Origin: JBATTK01 sp049670505
Lineage (GTDB): Bacteria > Bacteroidota > Bacteroidia > Flavobacteriales > Flavobacteriaceae
Assembly (NCBI GenBank): GCA_049670505.1
Contig: JBATTK010000091.1
Coordinates: forward strand, 33,359 to 97,358
DNA length: 64,000 bases
Direction of reading: 5' to 3'
The translations under genes were made by a program, and so were the position numbers. Below, piece after piece: positions 1 through 9,452 of this stretch (positions are counted from its first letter, which is position 1; every line of letters starts with the position of its first letter). The notes beneath the pieces were generated by a model. It saw only the letters and a list, made by a program, of their open reading frames with translations. It did not search any database and had not been told where the DNA came from.

Positions 1-216
1 TTAGTTGTCATCATCTTGGCCGTCAACTTCTTCCTTAACATCATCATACGCACCTTCTACTTCTTCCACGGCTCTTTCTGCGCCATCCTCGATTTCGTCA
101 CCTACTCTTTCCAACGTATCCTGGTCTTCCACTTTTTGTTCCTTTTGTTCCCTACAACTAGAGCTCATTAAAGTAAATATAGTGGCCAAAAGCATTATAA
201 TTTTACCTGTCTTCAT
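1..216 (-). CDS. small acidic lipoprotein
   Basis: A 71-residue protein with an N-terminal hydrophobic signal ending in a lipobox-like SSSC at about residues 18-21, so it is probably a lipoprotein. The mature part is almost entirely acidic with V/E/D-rich repeats (EEVEGAYDDVKEEVDG) and ends in DDDN. It closely resembles the 59-residue protein at 20019..20198 in signal, in the CRE- motif after the lipobox and in the acidic tail, so the two look like paralogs. The function is unknown. The start is ATG and the stop TAA lies at the window edge, so the gene is complete. Confidence 0.75.
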   Translation of the reverse strand: MKTGKIIMLLATIFTLMSSSCREQKEQKVEDQDTLERVGDEIEDGAERAVEEVEGAYDDVKEEVDGQDDDN

Positions 217-370
217 ATTGATATAAAATTTAAGTTAATGTTCCTTAATTTCATGGTTTCTTTCATGTTCTTGGTTGATGTATAATCATATCCCTTAAAG
301 CCGACGCAAAGGGGAATTATGGAAATATTCCTATCGCCAATTATTAAAAGGGTCTTGGCAAGTCCTGTGA

Positions 371-1582
371 TTATTGCGTCAGGTCTGGTATAGGCAGTAC
401 ACGATCTGGGCCAAAAAATTTCAAGGCTACCCCGAACGCGATAACGGATAAGATCATACCAATCATAAAAATGGTATAGGTCCACCGTAAAAGCCGATAT
501 TTTCGCTCCAAGACAACACCTAGAAAATACAGGTCCTTGGTCAAAGAGTCATATATATATTCCCGGTCCTTGATCAATTCTTTCATTGCCCAATTATACT
601 GCGCCAGTTGCATTCTGTGAAAATTCCCAAAGAACAATAGATTTACCTTTTTGGCCCTCACATCTTCCTTGGTGAATTCCCCTTGTGTTACATTGGGTCT
701 GGTAGCCAAAATAGACATAATCATCGCTGCTATGCTGAATATGACAAATATAAAGGTGGGATAAATTAGATAATCATTGGAAGGGTTATCCAATTTAGGC
801 ACCAGATTAGCCAAGGCAAGTGAAATGATAATAGCATTTACCGAAAGCAAAATATTGGCTTTTGTATCTGCAATATCACTTAATTTAATATGATTTCTAA
901 GGGTTACCCTGTAAAGGGTTTGAATACCCCTGTCCGGTATCTGCCCTTTAAACTTTGCTTTTAAGCTTTCCTTTTTAACCAGTCTTTTCTCCTTCTTCTT
1001 TGCCTTAACAAGTTTCTTGAGGTTCTTGTCCTTTCCTTTTTGCCAATTCTTTTTGGCGTAGTCGGTATAAAATTGATGTTTTACCCGCAATACTTTTATA
1101 TTCCCCTTTCTCCAGTTCTTAATCGAATATTCCTTTTTGTCCCATTGTGAAAGTTCTTCCCGAAGCAATTCTGAAATAGCCAAAAAATTGCTTTCCGCGA
1201 AATGGGAGGAGTCGGCATCCCGAATAACTTTTTGAGGCAAAGTATCGGGAACATGTCCAATCTTGGTCGCCATAATCAGATTACATACTTGGGTTATAAA
1301 ATCATCATCACACCCTTGATCTCTTAAAAAACCCATAGCCATATCGCAACTATGTTGTTCGTGATCATCTCTGGAAACGACATAGCCAACGTCATGAAAC
1401 CAAGCTGCTACAAGAACCATTTCCTTTTCTTCTTCCGATAGATCGACTTCCTTTACCAACACAGAGGCACTTTTTACCACGCGCTCCGTATGACTGAGAT
1501 TATGGTACAAAAACCTAGGATCTAGGTCATGGCCCAATTTTTCCCTAACAAAATTTGCTGATTTCTCTATAATTGTGCTCAT
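371..1582 (-). CDS. HD-domain phosphohydrolase fused to Pycsar effector-type (PycTM) membrane domain
   Basis: A 403-residue protein. Residues about 1-135 form an HD phosphohydrolase domain with visible metal ligands His31, the His63-Asp64 pair (AAWFHDVGY) and an aspartate in RDADSSHF near 122. A very basic linker (about 190-215, rich in K and R) follows. Residues about 220-395 match the PycTM domain (formerly DUF5706), with the conserved IKLSDIADTKANILLSVNA stretch and three transmembrane segments near 248-270, 283-308 and 365-390. In Pycsar antiphage systems PycTM is a cyclic-nucleotide-triggered membrane effector. HD-PycTM fusions are also found as stand-alone chromosomal genes, so a defence role is not established. 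No PycC cyclase is adjacent; a cyclase-like DUF2652 gene lies 8 kb away. Domain calls are firm, role is inferred. Confidence 0.85.
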   Translation of the reverse strand: MSTIIEKSANFVREKLGHDLDPRFLYHNLSHTERVVKSASVLVKEVDLSEEEKEMVLVAAWFHDVGYVVSRDDHEQHSCDMAMGFLRDQGCDDDFITQVCNLIMATKIGHVPDTLPQKVIRDADSSHFAESNFLAISELLREELSQWDKKEYSIKNWRKGNIKVLRVKHQFYTDYAKKNWQKGKDKNLKKLVKAKKKEKRLVKKESLKAKFKGQIPDRGIQTLYRVTLRNHIKLSDIADTKANILLSVNAIIISLALANLVPKLDNPSNDYLIYPTFIFVIFSIAAMIMSILATRPNVTQGEFTKEDVRAKKVNLLFFGNFHRMQLAQYNWAMKELIKDREYIYDSLTKDLYFLGVVLERKYRLLRWTYTIFMIGMILSVIAFGVALKFFGPDRVLPIPDLTQ

Positions 1583-1704
1583 AAAATAATCTGGTTTTGA
1601 AATATATGTTCTATCTTATTTAATATATCTCCTTCTAAAAGAAGACCTTAACTCATCCCATAGAATTAATTGCTCTTATACGAACGATGCTTTCCTTAGA
1701 TTAC

Positions 1705-4700
1705 CTAGAAAGAGAGTCCAAACCCAACCTGTACCAGATTATTCTCAATAGAATTGAAATAACCCAGACTAAATGTAAGTGCTTTAAGGCTACTGACCCA
1801 TAAACCTACGCCTTGCGATGTATGCCATATGTTGGACTCGTCATTTTCGACCCATACACGGCCGTAATCAAATCCTCCATAAATACCTATGGTAACAGGA
1901 GAAACAGCGGTAATATATCTTTTAAGTTTCAATTTGAGGTCCGAACTGTGATAAAAGTAAGACTTCCCCGAAAAGCGTTCATCCCTGAAGCCACGGAGAC
2001 CATTACTTCCGCCTATAGAAGGTGCATGATAAAAAAAGAAGTTATCGGCATTTCCTATATTGGATTTCCATTCCGCTTCCGTTGCCAGTACCAGATTACC
2101 GGAAGGAATTAATTTATGATCTACACCCACTTTCAGAGCGGCATACCCAAACTTTATATCTTCTAAATCCAAATTTGCCTTATATCCGGCCGTAAAACCT
2201 ATATAAAGTCCTTTAGTGGGAAAATCTCCTGCATTTTTATTTTTATAATAGCCCGTGACTTCCCCTCCTACATAATTTTGTCTATCAAAAAGATTGGGGT
2301 CTAAATTATCGGGAGTAAAAAATCGATTTTCATTCTCACTTACCCGTATGGATTCAAACAAAGCTTTGATTTTTAGCGTATGATAACTTATCCCGGCACT
2401 GGTCTTCAGCTGTTCTAGCCTTGCCCTGTAAAAATCTCGATCTAGGGTATCCTCGGCATTGACCGTTTCATTACCCAAGCCAAAAAAGTTGTTGGAATAT
2501 CTATCACTGGTATAATACCCATCTACTACAAAATTCCACTTGGGGAAAACATTGCCAAAAATTCCCTGGTACTGTAACTCTACCGCTTGGAACCCAAAAT
2601 AGTAATTGGCGCCGAACATATGTTTTTGTCGGAAGGGATTACCGTTTAGCCCATTTTTCACATATGTGTTTGTGGCACCGATAAAAAGTCCATCATCGGT
2701 TCTGAAACCCACATTGGGGACAAGGGTGTTGAAATCCGGTTTGAAATAGCGCCAGTGGTACGTATTGGTCTTATATATATCACTGAATTGTGCAGGCGGT
2801 TTTTTGTTTTCAAAAGTAGATTTTTCGTGCTCCCATTCATAGACCTTGAGACGTTTTTTATTGGTAACACTATAGCTATCGTCTCCATAACCTCCTATAC
2901 ATCGTATCATAATTTCCCTTTCCCCATCTCCTGTTATTTTGAAAGTATCGTCATCTCCCAGACCGTACAACCATAATTCCTTGGTCTCCCCTCTATTGAA
3001 TGTACGTTCATATATTTTTTCATTTGCTTCATCGGAAAGTTCCCTTCGTATCACAATTTTAGTTTCTCCCATGGGCATTCGGGTCACTTCTATGACATCA
3101 TCTTTCTCGGTTGCCTTAACGGCAACGATCTTATTTAAATACTTGGCATATTCCACTGCCTTTGTAGGAAGCGTCTTAAGGCGGGAAACCAAATCATTCT
3201 TTATCTTCCTTGACTGTGCATCCCTCACCTCTTCAGGTAGCCGAAGAAATGCCTTATCTATTAGTTCCGGGGTCAACTTTTGCTGAATGCTCAGTGCTTC
3301 CTCTTCCCATATCTCCGTTCCATATTGGGTCAACAATGCCCTATCTAAGGGCGCACCACTGTTATTCAACCATTTTACATCTCCTATTTCGGAATCAAAC
3401 GATTGCCAAGAACGACTTACCGGAACAAAAAGCTTGATCATCTTCATGGCAAAGCCATCAAATCGTGGAAATGCATTGTCCCTATCTCTAGGTACGGGCA
3501 TAAATTCCTTATTTCCATCTTCCCCTTCATATTCTATCCATCGCCACTGATCTTGGTGTCGATCCCAATCACCGATCAACATATCAAATATTCGTGCCCT
3601 TATAAAACTCCTTTGATCCACGGTATAGGATTCGTCACTTTTAATTTTTTCCAACATATCCGTCGTACTTTCAAAATCGGTAACTTTCCCCGATGTTTCG
3701 GAAATCGTTCGTCTGTATCCCTTGTAATTTTGCTGCTCTTCCGATGGACGCCTTTCTATAAAGTATAGTTCATTTCCGAAATCTTCATTGAATTCCCCCA
3801 AGCCTTTTTGTTTGGGTATATAGAAAAGTTCCGAATCGGAATGATTCACCTCAACGGCCTTCGCCATTGGATTGATTACTAATTGCATATAAGGGTGCGC
3901 GGTCGTAAAAAAATCGGAAATTACTTCTTCCGCCCATGTATCCTTGTAGTCATCTTGATTGTATGCAATGCCCGGCAGCTTAAATCTCAGAAATTTGAGT
4001 GCACTCTTTTGCAGGGAACGCATAGCGTATTCTCCTCCATTCTTATCCTCTAGCCTTAGTGAAAAGGATTGATGGCCTCCCCCCTCCTTGGTAACTTTTA
4101 AACCTCCGTATAGGGTATCCAGGGATACTACGGGCGCGGTTACGGGAAGACCAAAGTATGATCTATATCTTTCCCCCCATAAAAATTTGTAAAAGTTACC
4201 TTTATTATAATCCTCTTTTTGCTGTAGTACCGCTTCTTGCTTGGTTTTATTGCCCGATACTGTATAGTTGGTCTGCTCTTTTTTCAAATTGAACTTGGGC
4301 AAAACCTCCAAATTTGTTCCCTTTTCTACATCATTCTCCCTAATAAAAGTCAGTTTGGAACTTCCATCCTCAAAATACTGTAGCTTGGCGAATCCTCGCT
4401 GTCCGGCCGTAAACTTACCTTCATATTCCAAGGAGCCCCCTATTGCGGTGATACGTCCGGTTCCGCGGTTGGTGACGGCATTGGACCCTAGGGAGCCGCT
4501 AATAACCTGATGCATGTTCCCCCCGGATAAATATTGTAAGCTTTCTTCATGGCCGGAAACTACCGTAATCCTATCCGAAGCTTGTGCCAACGCACTCACC
4601 AATATACGCAGATAGTTGTATCTTCTTGAGTTCAGATGTGTAGGTGAAAAAGCACCAAGATCATTTATTCCCTTGGTTATGGTACCAAAAATAGGCAAAG

Positions 4701-5439
4701 GGGTCATATGCTGCTTAAAGCTTGGATTCCCGGCATATACGCCGTTACTAAATACGGGGTGGTGCATTGCAATCACAATGTTTTTCCCCTGTCCGTCATT
4801 GATATATCCTTCGAGCTCCTCTACAAAACGCCTTCTCGTAACAATATCCGTACATTTTTTATTCATATCCTCTATACGGGACCAATTGGAAATAAACCAT
4901 TTGGAATCAATAAGGATCAAATCCAATTGATCGTTGATGACCCTATGTTCCAGAGGGCATGCGTTCTCGGGAAAAAACTCGATCGTATCATCATCAAAAT
5001 CTTTAATATAATCTTCTATCCGTTCTACTTTTTTGGCCTTGTAGTCTTTCCATTCATTATTGCCCGGTATAAATACCGTTTCCCCTTTAAAATCCGTTAC
5101 CAATGCCAAATGTCGCTCTAGAAAGGACTTATCCTTATCCCAGCCATCGGTTTCGGCGGAAACGTTGTCTCCCGTAAAAATGAGGGTAGTTTCCTTACCT
5201 GCGGATTTCAGTTGTTGCTTAAAAAGGGTAAGGAGTTCGTCGGATTTGGTATCTTTAAGATTTCCCAAACCTCCTGCCAAGAAAAAGGTATGCGTAGGTT
5301 TTACTCCAGCTGTATCATTAGTTTTTAGCGATTCCTTAAACTGTGGTGCGTAAGTAGCACATGAGTGTAGTAGGTACGCCATGCTCGTTATAACTACGAT
5401 TCTTAAAAAATATGCTTTAGCCGTATTGTTGGTTTTCAT
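1705..5439 (-). CDS. metallophosphatase lipoprotein with C-terminal Omp85/D15-like beta-barrel
   Basis: About 1244 residues from the ATG at 5439. That start places a lipoprotein signal (AYLLHSC, Cys27) at the N-terminus; an upstream GTG would add 13 residues before it. The first 350 residues look like a calcineurin-type phosphoesterase: FTGDN near residue 90, GNNEW near 126, AMHHP and SGHEES further on. A long middle region (about 400-850) has no clear family match for me. The last 350 residues look like an outer-membrane barrel with the GLRGFRDERFSG motif typical of Omp85/surface-antigen D15 proteins and a terminal phenylalanine. The likely location is the outer membrane with the phosphatase exposed. 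The substrate is unknown. Confidence 0.8.
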   Translation of the reverse strand: MKTNNTAKAYFLRIVVITSMAYLLHSCATYAPQFKESLKTNDTAGVKPTHTFFLAGGLGNLKDTKSDELLTLFKQQLKSAGKETTLIFTGDNVSAETDGWDKDKSFLERHLALVTDFKGETVFIPGNNEWKDYKAKKVERIEDYIKDFDDDTIEFFPENACPLEHRVINDQLDLILIDSKWFISNWSRIEDMNKKCTDIVTRRRFVEELEGYINDGQGKNIVIAMHHPVFSNGVYAGNPSFKQHMTPLPIFGTITKGINDLGAFSPTHLNSRRYNYLRILVSALAQASDRITVVSGHEESLQYLSGGNMHQVISGSLGSNAVTNRGTGRITAIGGSLEYEGKFTAGQRGFAKLQYFEDGSSKLTFIRENDVEKGTNLEVLPKFNLKKEQTNYTVSGNKTKQEAVLQQKEDYNKGNFYKFLWGERYRSYFGLPVTAPVVSLDTLYGGLKVTKEGGGHQSFSLRLEDKNGGEYAMRSLQKSALKFLRFKLPGIAYNQDDYKDTWAEEVISDFFTTAHPYMQLVINPMAKAVEVNHSDSELFYIPKQKGLGEFNEDFGNELYFIERRPSEEQQNYKGYRRTISETSGKVTDFESTTDMLEKIKSDESYTVDQRSFIRARIFDMLIGDWDRHQDQWRWIEYEGEDGNKEFMPVPRDRDNAFPRFDGFAMKMIKLFVPVSRSWQSFDSEIGDVKWLNNSGAPLDRALLTQYGTEIWEEEALSIQQKLTPELIDKAFLRLPEEVRDAQSRKIKNDLVSRLKTLPTKAVEYAKYLNKIVAVKATEKDDVIEVTRMPMGETKIVIRRELSDEANEKIYERTFNRGETKELWLYGLGDDDTFKITGDGEREIMIRCIGGYGDDSYSVTNKKRLKVYEWEHEKSTFENKKPPAQFSDIYKTNTYHWRYFKPDFNTLVPNVGFRTDDGLFIGATNTYVKNGLNGNPFRQKHMFGANYYFGFQAVELQYQGIFGNVFPKWNFVVDGYYTSDRYSNNFFGLGNETVNAEDTLDRDFYRARLEQLKTSAGISYHTLKIKALFESIRVSENENRFFTPDNLDPNLFDRQNYVGGEVTGYYKNKNAGDFPTKGLYIGFTAGYKANLDLEDIKFGYAALKVGVDHKLIPSGNLVLATEAEWKSNIGNADNFFFYHAPSIGGSNGLRGFRDERFSGKSYFYHSSDLKLKLKRYITAVSPVTIGIYGGFDYGRVWVENDESNIWHTSQGVGLWVSSLKALTFSLGYFNSIENNLVQVGFGLSF

Positions 5440-5564
5440 TAAAATATGCTTTAAAGTTATTGGGATATGGTTTGGCACAAGAAGTAGAAATTTAAATGGC
5501 CATACCCCACCCTAAACTGGATCATCTCCAAGAAGTATGAAATAAAAATTGATGGAATATAGAA

Positions 5565-5741
5565 CTACAAAGGTGTCCCAAAAATTAAGCCCGATATAGA
5601 GATACCAAGTATAATGAGCGCAAGAATGGCAACAATAATGGCAATTCCAACTATTGTTTTCTTATTATCCTGAAAAATGTAATTCTCCTTCTTTTCTCCT
5701 GAATCCTTTAATAACTCCATATCTTCCTCGCCTTGTTTCAT
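5565..5741 (-). CDS. small single-pass membrane protein
   Basis: A 58-residue protein from the ATG at 5741; a TTG further upstream would add 13 residues. The first 28 residues are charged (EEDMELLKDSGEKKEN), followed by one strongly hydrophobic segment from about 29 to 54. It diverges from the YtxH operon at 6005. I recognise no family. It is reported because the composition and topology look real and the stretch contains no competing frame. Confidence 0.5.
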   Translation of the reverse strand: MKQGEEDMELLKDSGEKKENYIFQDNKKTIVGIAIIVAILALIILGISISGLIFGTPL

Positions 5742-6004
5742 AATTGTTACTCTTTTGGTTTTTAAAATTCGTTGTTGCAATGGTGATGAGAAATACTTTC
5801 CCTTGACCAGGGCAAAACTAACTTTAAGCCATAAAAACTATTAATTCGTTCGATATAATTGTTAACGCTTTTGCAAAATGGCATTTCGGTCAACATTTTA
5901 GGGATTTGAGTTAAGAAAAGGAAAAAAAATTTATGAATTTTGTGTTAGAAATTCGTTGCTGGACGAATTCAAAAAATCATTATTAATTTTAAAATTTTAC
6001 AACG

Positions 6005-6334
6005 ATGAGCAATAATACGAACACATTTTTAGGAGTTTTGGCGGGAACGGCGGTAGGCGCCATCATTGGAATACTGTATGCACCGGACAAAGGTGTAAAC
6101 ACGAGAAGGAGGGTATCTGAAAAAGTAATTGAGACCAAGGACAGCTTGACCGAAAGTGCATTGGATATGAAAGATAGGGTCATCAGTACCGTGGCTACTA
6201 AAAAGGACAGTCTAGACACCAAAGTAGAATCAATCGTTTCCGATGTAAGCTACAAAACGGAAGACATTATCACTACGCTGGAAAAGAAATTAAAAGACCT
6301 GAAGGCCAAAAACAGACAATTACAGAAGTCCTAA
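6005..6334 (+). CDS. YtxH-like protein
   Basis: A 109-residue protein. The N-terminal FLGVLAGTAVGAIIGILYAPDKG is a glycine-rich membrane segment ending in the APxKG signature of YtxH proteins. A long charged, probably helical region follows (residues 35-109) with many K/D/E and heptad-like spacing. YtxH proteins are small general-stress envelope proteins of unknown biochemical role. It is the first gene of a three-gene operon: its TAA overlaps the ATG of the next gene (TAATG at 6332-6336). A strong terminator closes the unit at 6925-6962. Confidence 0.8.
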   Translation: MSNNTNTFLGVLAGTAVGAIIGILYAPDKGVNTRRRVSEKVIETKDSLTESALDMKDRVISTVATKKDSLDTKVESIVSDVSYKTEDIITTLEKKLKDLKAKNRQLQKS

Positions 6335-6681
6335 TGGGGGTAGTAGATTCTATAAAGGATATTTCATCCAAAGCAACGGAAACAGGGGAGGCCTATGTTA
6401 AAAAGACGCAGGAGTACTATACCTTAAAGGCATTCCAACAAATAGCGTTATCTACAAGTCTCTTTTGCAAAATGATGCTGATCGGCAGCCTATTTTTCTT
6501 GGGCTTGGTATTCATTATGGTCGCTACAACTATAGCCATAGGGAACTACCTTAATAATTTACCTCTGGGTTGTTTAACAGTTGCCGGTGCTCTATTTGTA
6601 CTTGCGGGGATTATCTATCGACTTAGGAAACGGATAGATACCCAGGTTATCAGAAAACTATCATCCGAATTTTTCAACTAA
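6334..6681 (+). CDS. phage-holin-family (YqjE-like) membrane protein
   Basis: A 115-residue protein with an amphipathic N-terminus (to about 38), two transmembrane helices (about 44-68 and 76-96) and a basic C-terminal tail beginning RLRKRID. This layout fits the putative holin-X/YqjE family that often follows YtxH genes in Bacteroidota. Despite the family name it is a chromosomal stress/envelope gene and nothing phage-like surrounds it. Translation is probably coupled to the YtxH gene by the one-base stop/start overlap. Confidence 0.7.
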   Translation: MGVVDSIKDISSKATETGEAYVKKTQEYYTLKAFQQIALSTSLFCKMMLIGSLFFLGLVFIMVATTIAIGNYLNNLPLGCLTVAGALFVLAGIIYRLRKRIDTQVIRKLSSEFFN

Positions 6682-6686
6682 GCGTT

Positions 6687-6887
6687 ATGAAGACATATCA
6701 ATCCTTTGAAGAGATAAAACTTGACCTTAAAAAAATAGATTTGGAAAGACAGATCGCATGGGAAGAATTAAAAGGTTTGAAAAACGACCTTGAAGAAGGG
6801 TTTAGCCCTTATAATTGGTTACAGACCATACTAAAGTCCATCCAAAAATTAGGGGTCTTATATCTTACGAGGAAACTTATAAAATAA
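6687..6887 (+). CDS. small conserved protein at the end of the YtxH operon
   Basis: A 66-residue protein starting 5 bases after the previous stop. It begins with a charged helical part (FEEIKLDLKKIDLERQIAWEELKGLKNDL) and ends with a hydrophobic/basic segment (IQKLGVLYLTRKLIK). Small proteins of this type sit behind YtxH and holin-like genes in flavobacteria. I do not know its function. A perfect 10-bp stem terminator follows within 45 bases. Confidence 0.65.
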   Translation: MKTYQSFEEIKLDLKKIDLERQIAWEELKGLKNDLEEGFSPYNWLQTILKSIQKLGVLYLTRKLIK

Positions 6888-6924
6888 CTAACCTCCCTAT
6901 TCAATACTTTTTGATTGATTGATG

Positions 6925-6962
6925 GAAAAAAGGCGTTTGCACAGAGCAAACGCCTTTTTTTT
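6925..6962. terminator. bidirectional rho-independent terminator
   Basis: A perfect 10-bp stem (AGGCGTTTGC at 6931-6940 with GCAAACGCCT at 6946-6955) and a 5-base ACAGA loop are flanked by an A-run on the left and a T-run on the right. It therefore works in both directions. It ends the YtxH operon on the + strand, and the TAA of the convergent AraC gene (6961-6963) lies in the T-run. Confidence 0.9.
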
Positions 6963-7995
6963 ACACAACCTGTCTGGCGGTAACATTATCCTTGAATTCA
7001 CTAGGGCTTATGTTGTACTTGTCCTTGAATATCTTGGAGAAATAGCTACGACTGCTAAAACCTATAGTATACACTATTTCGGATATATTCATGTCCGTAG
7101 TATTCATATAATCCCGCGCCTGTTCCAATCGGGCATGTCTTATATATTCCGTAACCGTACGGGTGTAGAGCAATTTAAACCCTTCCTGTAATTTTGCCTG
7201 AGACAGGCCGGATTCCATGGATAACCGTTCCAATGAATACTCCTTGGACACATCCTTGACTATTTTTTTGGCCAAATCCCTTATTATTTTCAATTCTCTC
7301 CGTAACAAGCTTGTGGGCAGTCTTTTATTGGTAACAGCCCTATCATGCTGTAGTATATGCATGGAAAGGATCTGATACACCAGACCTTCTATCTGCATTA
7401 AGCGGATCATCCCTTTAGTCCTCACACGGCGCAACGCTCCTATTTTGTCAGCAAGTCTCAGATTATAGGCGCCATAATACGCAAATGCCTTTTCGTGATC
7501 CGTATCCAGAAAAACTTCATACAGCTTCCGATTGAGTTCATCCACATTATTAAGGCGTTTCTTTAAAAACTGCTTTCGTGTTATTTGGATGACGTTGATG
7601 GCCAGTTTGCGGTCCTTTGGGAAGTAACCATAGTTGTATCCGCCATCACGACTGGTAACAATAACGGATTGAAATTGCTCTAGGGTCTTAGCTTCTTCTT
7701 CGGCTTGATATCCAAAACGATGTTTACAGAAGCCCTCCAAACAGTACGAAAAATGAATAGGGTTAAATTGGGAAGCATCCATCACTAAAGTAATATCGTC
7801 GTGAAAGGTAATGTCGTATTCCAATAGGCTTACGCCCCAATCGAACGTAATAAAACGGATATTCCCAATAGCCAAATTGGAATCTACGGTCAAGGTATAC
7901 TCCCCCCATCGCTCTTGGATAGTGCCTCCGATTACCTTCTGTATCTGTTTTACCGTACCTTCGGTACTTTTGGCATCGATTATTATTTCAGTCAT
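6961..7995 (-). CDS. AraC-family transcriptional regulator (paralog 1)
   Basis: A 344-residue protein. The N-terminal 230 residues are an unassigned sensor region with the motif RFITFDWGVSLLEYDITF. The last 100 residues are a double helix-turn-helix AraC/XylS domain: LERLSMESGLSQAKLQEGFK, TVTEYIRHARLEQARDYM, and IVYTIGFSSRSYFSKIFKDKY. It is clearly similar over its full length to the regulators at 15364, 17353 and 18560. The target is unknown; nearest neighbours are the YtxH operon and a small secreted protein. It shares the bidirectional terminator at 6925-6962. Confidence 0.9.
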   Translation of the reverse strand: MTEIIIDAKSTEGTVKQIQKVIGGTIQERWGEYTLTVDSNLAIGNIRFITFDWGVSLLEYDITFHDDITLVMDASQFNPIHFSYCLEGFCKHRFGYQAEEEAKTLEQFQSVIVTSRDGGYNYGYFPKDRKLAINVIQITRKQFLKKRLNNVDELNRKLYEVFLDTDHEKAFAYYGAYNLRLADKIGALRRVRTKGMIRLMQIEGLVYQILSMHILQHDRAVTNKRLPTSLLRRELKIIRDLAKKIVKDVSKEYSLERLSMESGLSQAKLQEGFKLLYTRTVTEYIRHARLEQARDYMNTTDMNISEIVYTIGFSSRSYFSKIFKDKYNISPSEFKDNVTARQVV

Positions 7996-8161
7996 GGCCC
8001 TTGAATATGATTGAAAAACAGCCTGTTAAAATAGCATACCTGAACCTAGAAAGAACTTGGCACCTGCTGCTGCAATATTAACAAATATAGTTAAAATTAA
8101 ACCTATAATTGCCACTGTTATGTTCCCATAAAAGTGCTCTTCAAAATAAATATTTAGCGCA

Positions 8162-8190
8162 ATAAAAAACCTCCCGAAAAGGAGGTTCTC
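8162..8190 (-). terminator. terminator of the secreted protein gene at 8222
   Basis: A hairpin with stem AACCTCC/GGAGGTT (8168-8174 and 8181-8187) and a 6-base loop. Read on the minus strand it is followed by a T-run, about 35 bases after the stop codon of the gene at 8222..8698. Confidence 0.75.
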
Positions 8191-8221
8191 TTACTTCATT
8201 AATAAATATGATAGGATGTGC

Positions 8222-8698
8222 CTATTGAATCATGTCAAATTCATCCACTACAAAGAAATCTTCATCGGCGGTGTTGGCAAAGTATATACCTTCTCCTATT
8301 ATATATTCCACTGTCTTATCATCTACCTTTACGGCAAATCCTTTATCCGTAGACGTTAATTTAAAGGTGTCGGTCACTTGTTTGTCATACCTTAGGACGA
8401 TAAACCTGTTATAGGTATCATCTACCTCGCTTCTGACAACAATCAATTTAGCGACTCTTGCAGGGGTACTCATTCGATCTTGATCTACCTTGCCTTCGTC
8501 CGATTTATCAAATTTTGAAGTGTACATTCTATTTTCCTGAATCATCACTTTATACGGAATTTTGGTGCCGTTTTTCTCTACGTTGAATGTTTTGGTCACC
8601 GTAGTATTCATAGTGCCAGACGTATTTTCCGTCTGTGCAATCCCTTGGGAAAGGGCAAAAATCATTATCGTGCTTAGTAATACTTTTACTGTTCTCAT
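8222..8698 (-). CDS. small secreted protein, unknown function
   Basis: A 158-residue protein with a clear Sec signal peptide (residues 1-21, cleavage after SQGIAQ). The mature part is about 135 residues, predicted to be mostly beta-strand by its alternation, with no motif I recognise and no cysteines. It is the last gene before a terminator on the minus strand and follows dps by about 65 bases, so cotranscription with dps is possible. Role unknown. Confidence 0.7.
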   Translation of the reverse strand: MRTVKVLLSTIMIFALSQGIAQTENTSGTMNTTVTKTFNVEKNGTKIPYKVMIQENRMYTSKFDKSDEGKVDQDRMSTPARVAKLIVVRSEVDDTYNRFIVLRYDKQVTDTFKLTSTDKGFAVKVDDKTVEYIIGEGIYFANTADEDFFVVDEFDMIQ

Positions 8699-8765
8699 TT
8701 TACTGTTTTTTTTAACGTTTATATTTTATCTTTTTATTTTTGAGACATCAATTTTGTCGATGCCT

Positions 8766-9275
8766 TTATTTTACTTCCACTATTTCGCGGGTATCAAATT
8801 GATCATGCGTACTTTTATTCCATGCATCGAGCATCCAACTTGCTTTTTCGAGTTCGGCAATGTAAGATCCCATCATATCTATGGTACCCTCATCTCCTGC
8901 AGTTTCCGCTTTGATTACTACCGCTTTCATTTGTTTCAGGATATGTTGGTGGTCTCCCAACACTGCGGTAACCATCTCCTTGTCTGAAATCAAGGGTGAT
9001 ATTTCTTCTATACTGGACATTTCCAAATACTTTCCAAACCTGCTCACCGGGTGGTACCGAAGGGTCAGGATCCGTTCTGCTATTTCATCTATTTTTGTTC
9101 TGGCACTAGTATATAGTTCTTCGAATTTTTCATGTAAATCAAAAAAATTCTTCCCTAAAACGTTCCAGTGGAAACTCCTTAATTTTTGATAATAGATACT
9201 GTAGTCGGCCAAAAGCATATTCAGTTCACTTACAACAGGGACCAATTTGCTATCGCTGATATTTAAATAATTCAT
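8766..9275 (-). CDS. dps: Dps-family DNA-protection ferritin-like protein
   Basis: A 169-residue protein of normal Dps length. Ferroxidase-site residues are visible: the YQKLRSFHWNVLGKNFFDLHEKFEELY stretch holds the His and the Asp/Glu ligands, and IDEIAERI follows. Dps forms dodecamers that oxidise and store iron using H2O2 and shield DNA. The gene lies upstream of a small secreted-protein gene in the same direction. A -7-like TACTTTTG lies at 9333-9340. Its position among DUF2383, DUF1328, YtxH and MscS genes fits a general stress island. Confidence 0.92.
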   Translation of the reverse strand: MNYLNISDSKLVPVVSELNMLLADYSIYYQKLRSFHWNVLGKNFFDLHEKFEELYTSARTKIDEIAERILTLRYHPVSRFGKYLEMSSIEEISPLISDKEMVTAVLGDHQHILKQMKAVVIKAETAGDEGTIDMMGSYIAELEKASWMLDAWNKSTHDQFDTREIVEVK

Positions 9276-9332
9276 ATATTTTGGTTTTTTATTATCCCGA
9301 ATGCGACTTTCACATTCACTTCATCTACAGTA

Positions 9333-9340
9333 CAAAAGTA
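9333..9340 (-). promoter_or_regulatory. candidate -7 element for dps
   Basis: Minus-strand TACTTTTG matches the Bacteroidota -7 consensus TAnnTTTG exactly and lies 58 bases before the dps start. I do not see a matching TTTG at the -33 position, so this is only a candidate. Confidence 0.35.
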
Positions 9341-9452
9341 AAGGGAAGGTGTGGTTTGGCTTTGCTCATTTGCGATCTATATTAACGCAATCTGTAACAT
9401 CTATCTGGAATATGAAGGTACAGGTGGATATTCGGAGTTAGATAATAGATAT

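Noticed and set aside
3210..5353. Series of plus-strand frames of 75-137 codons opposite the metallophosphatase gene
   Set aside because: Antisense shadows of a long coding frame with low-complexity, S/F-rich translations and no start context.
6334..6681. Holin-like protein as evidence of a prophage
   Set aside because: No other phage gene is nearby; the family is common with YtxH in chromosomal stress operons.
9325..9345. TGTACTGTA near dps as another copy of the ATCCTGT-type motif
   Set aside because: It shares only the GTACTG core, lacks the ATCCT part and lies in an unrelated stress region. Probably chance.
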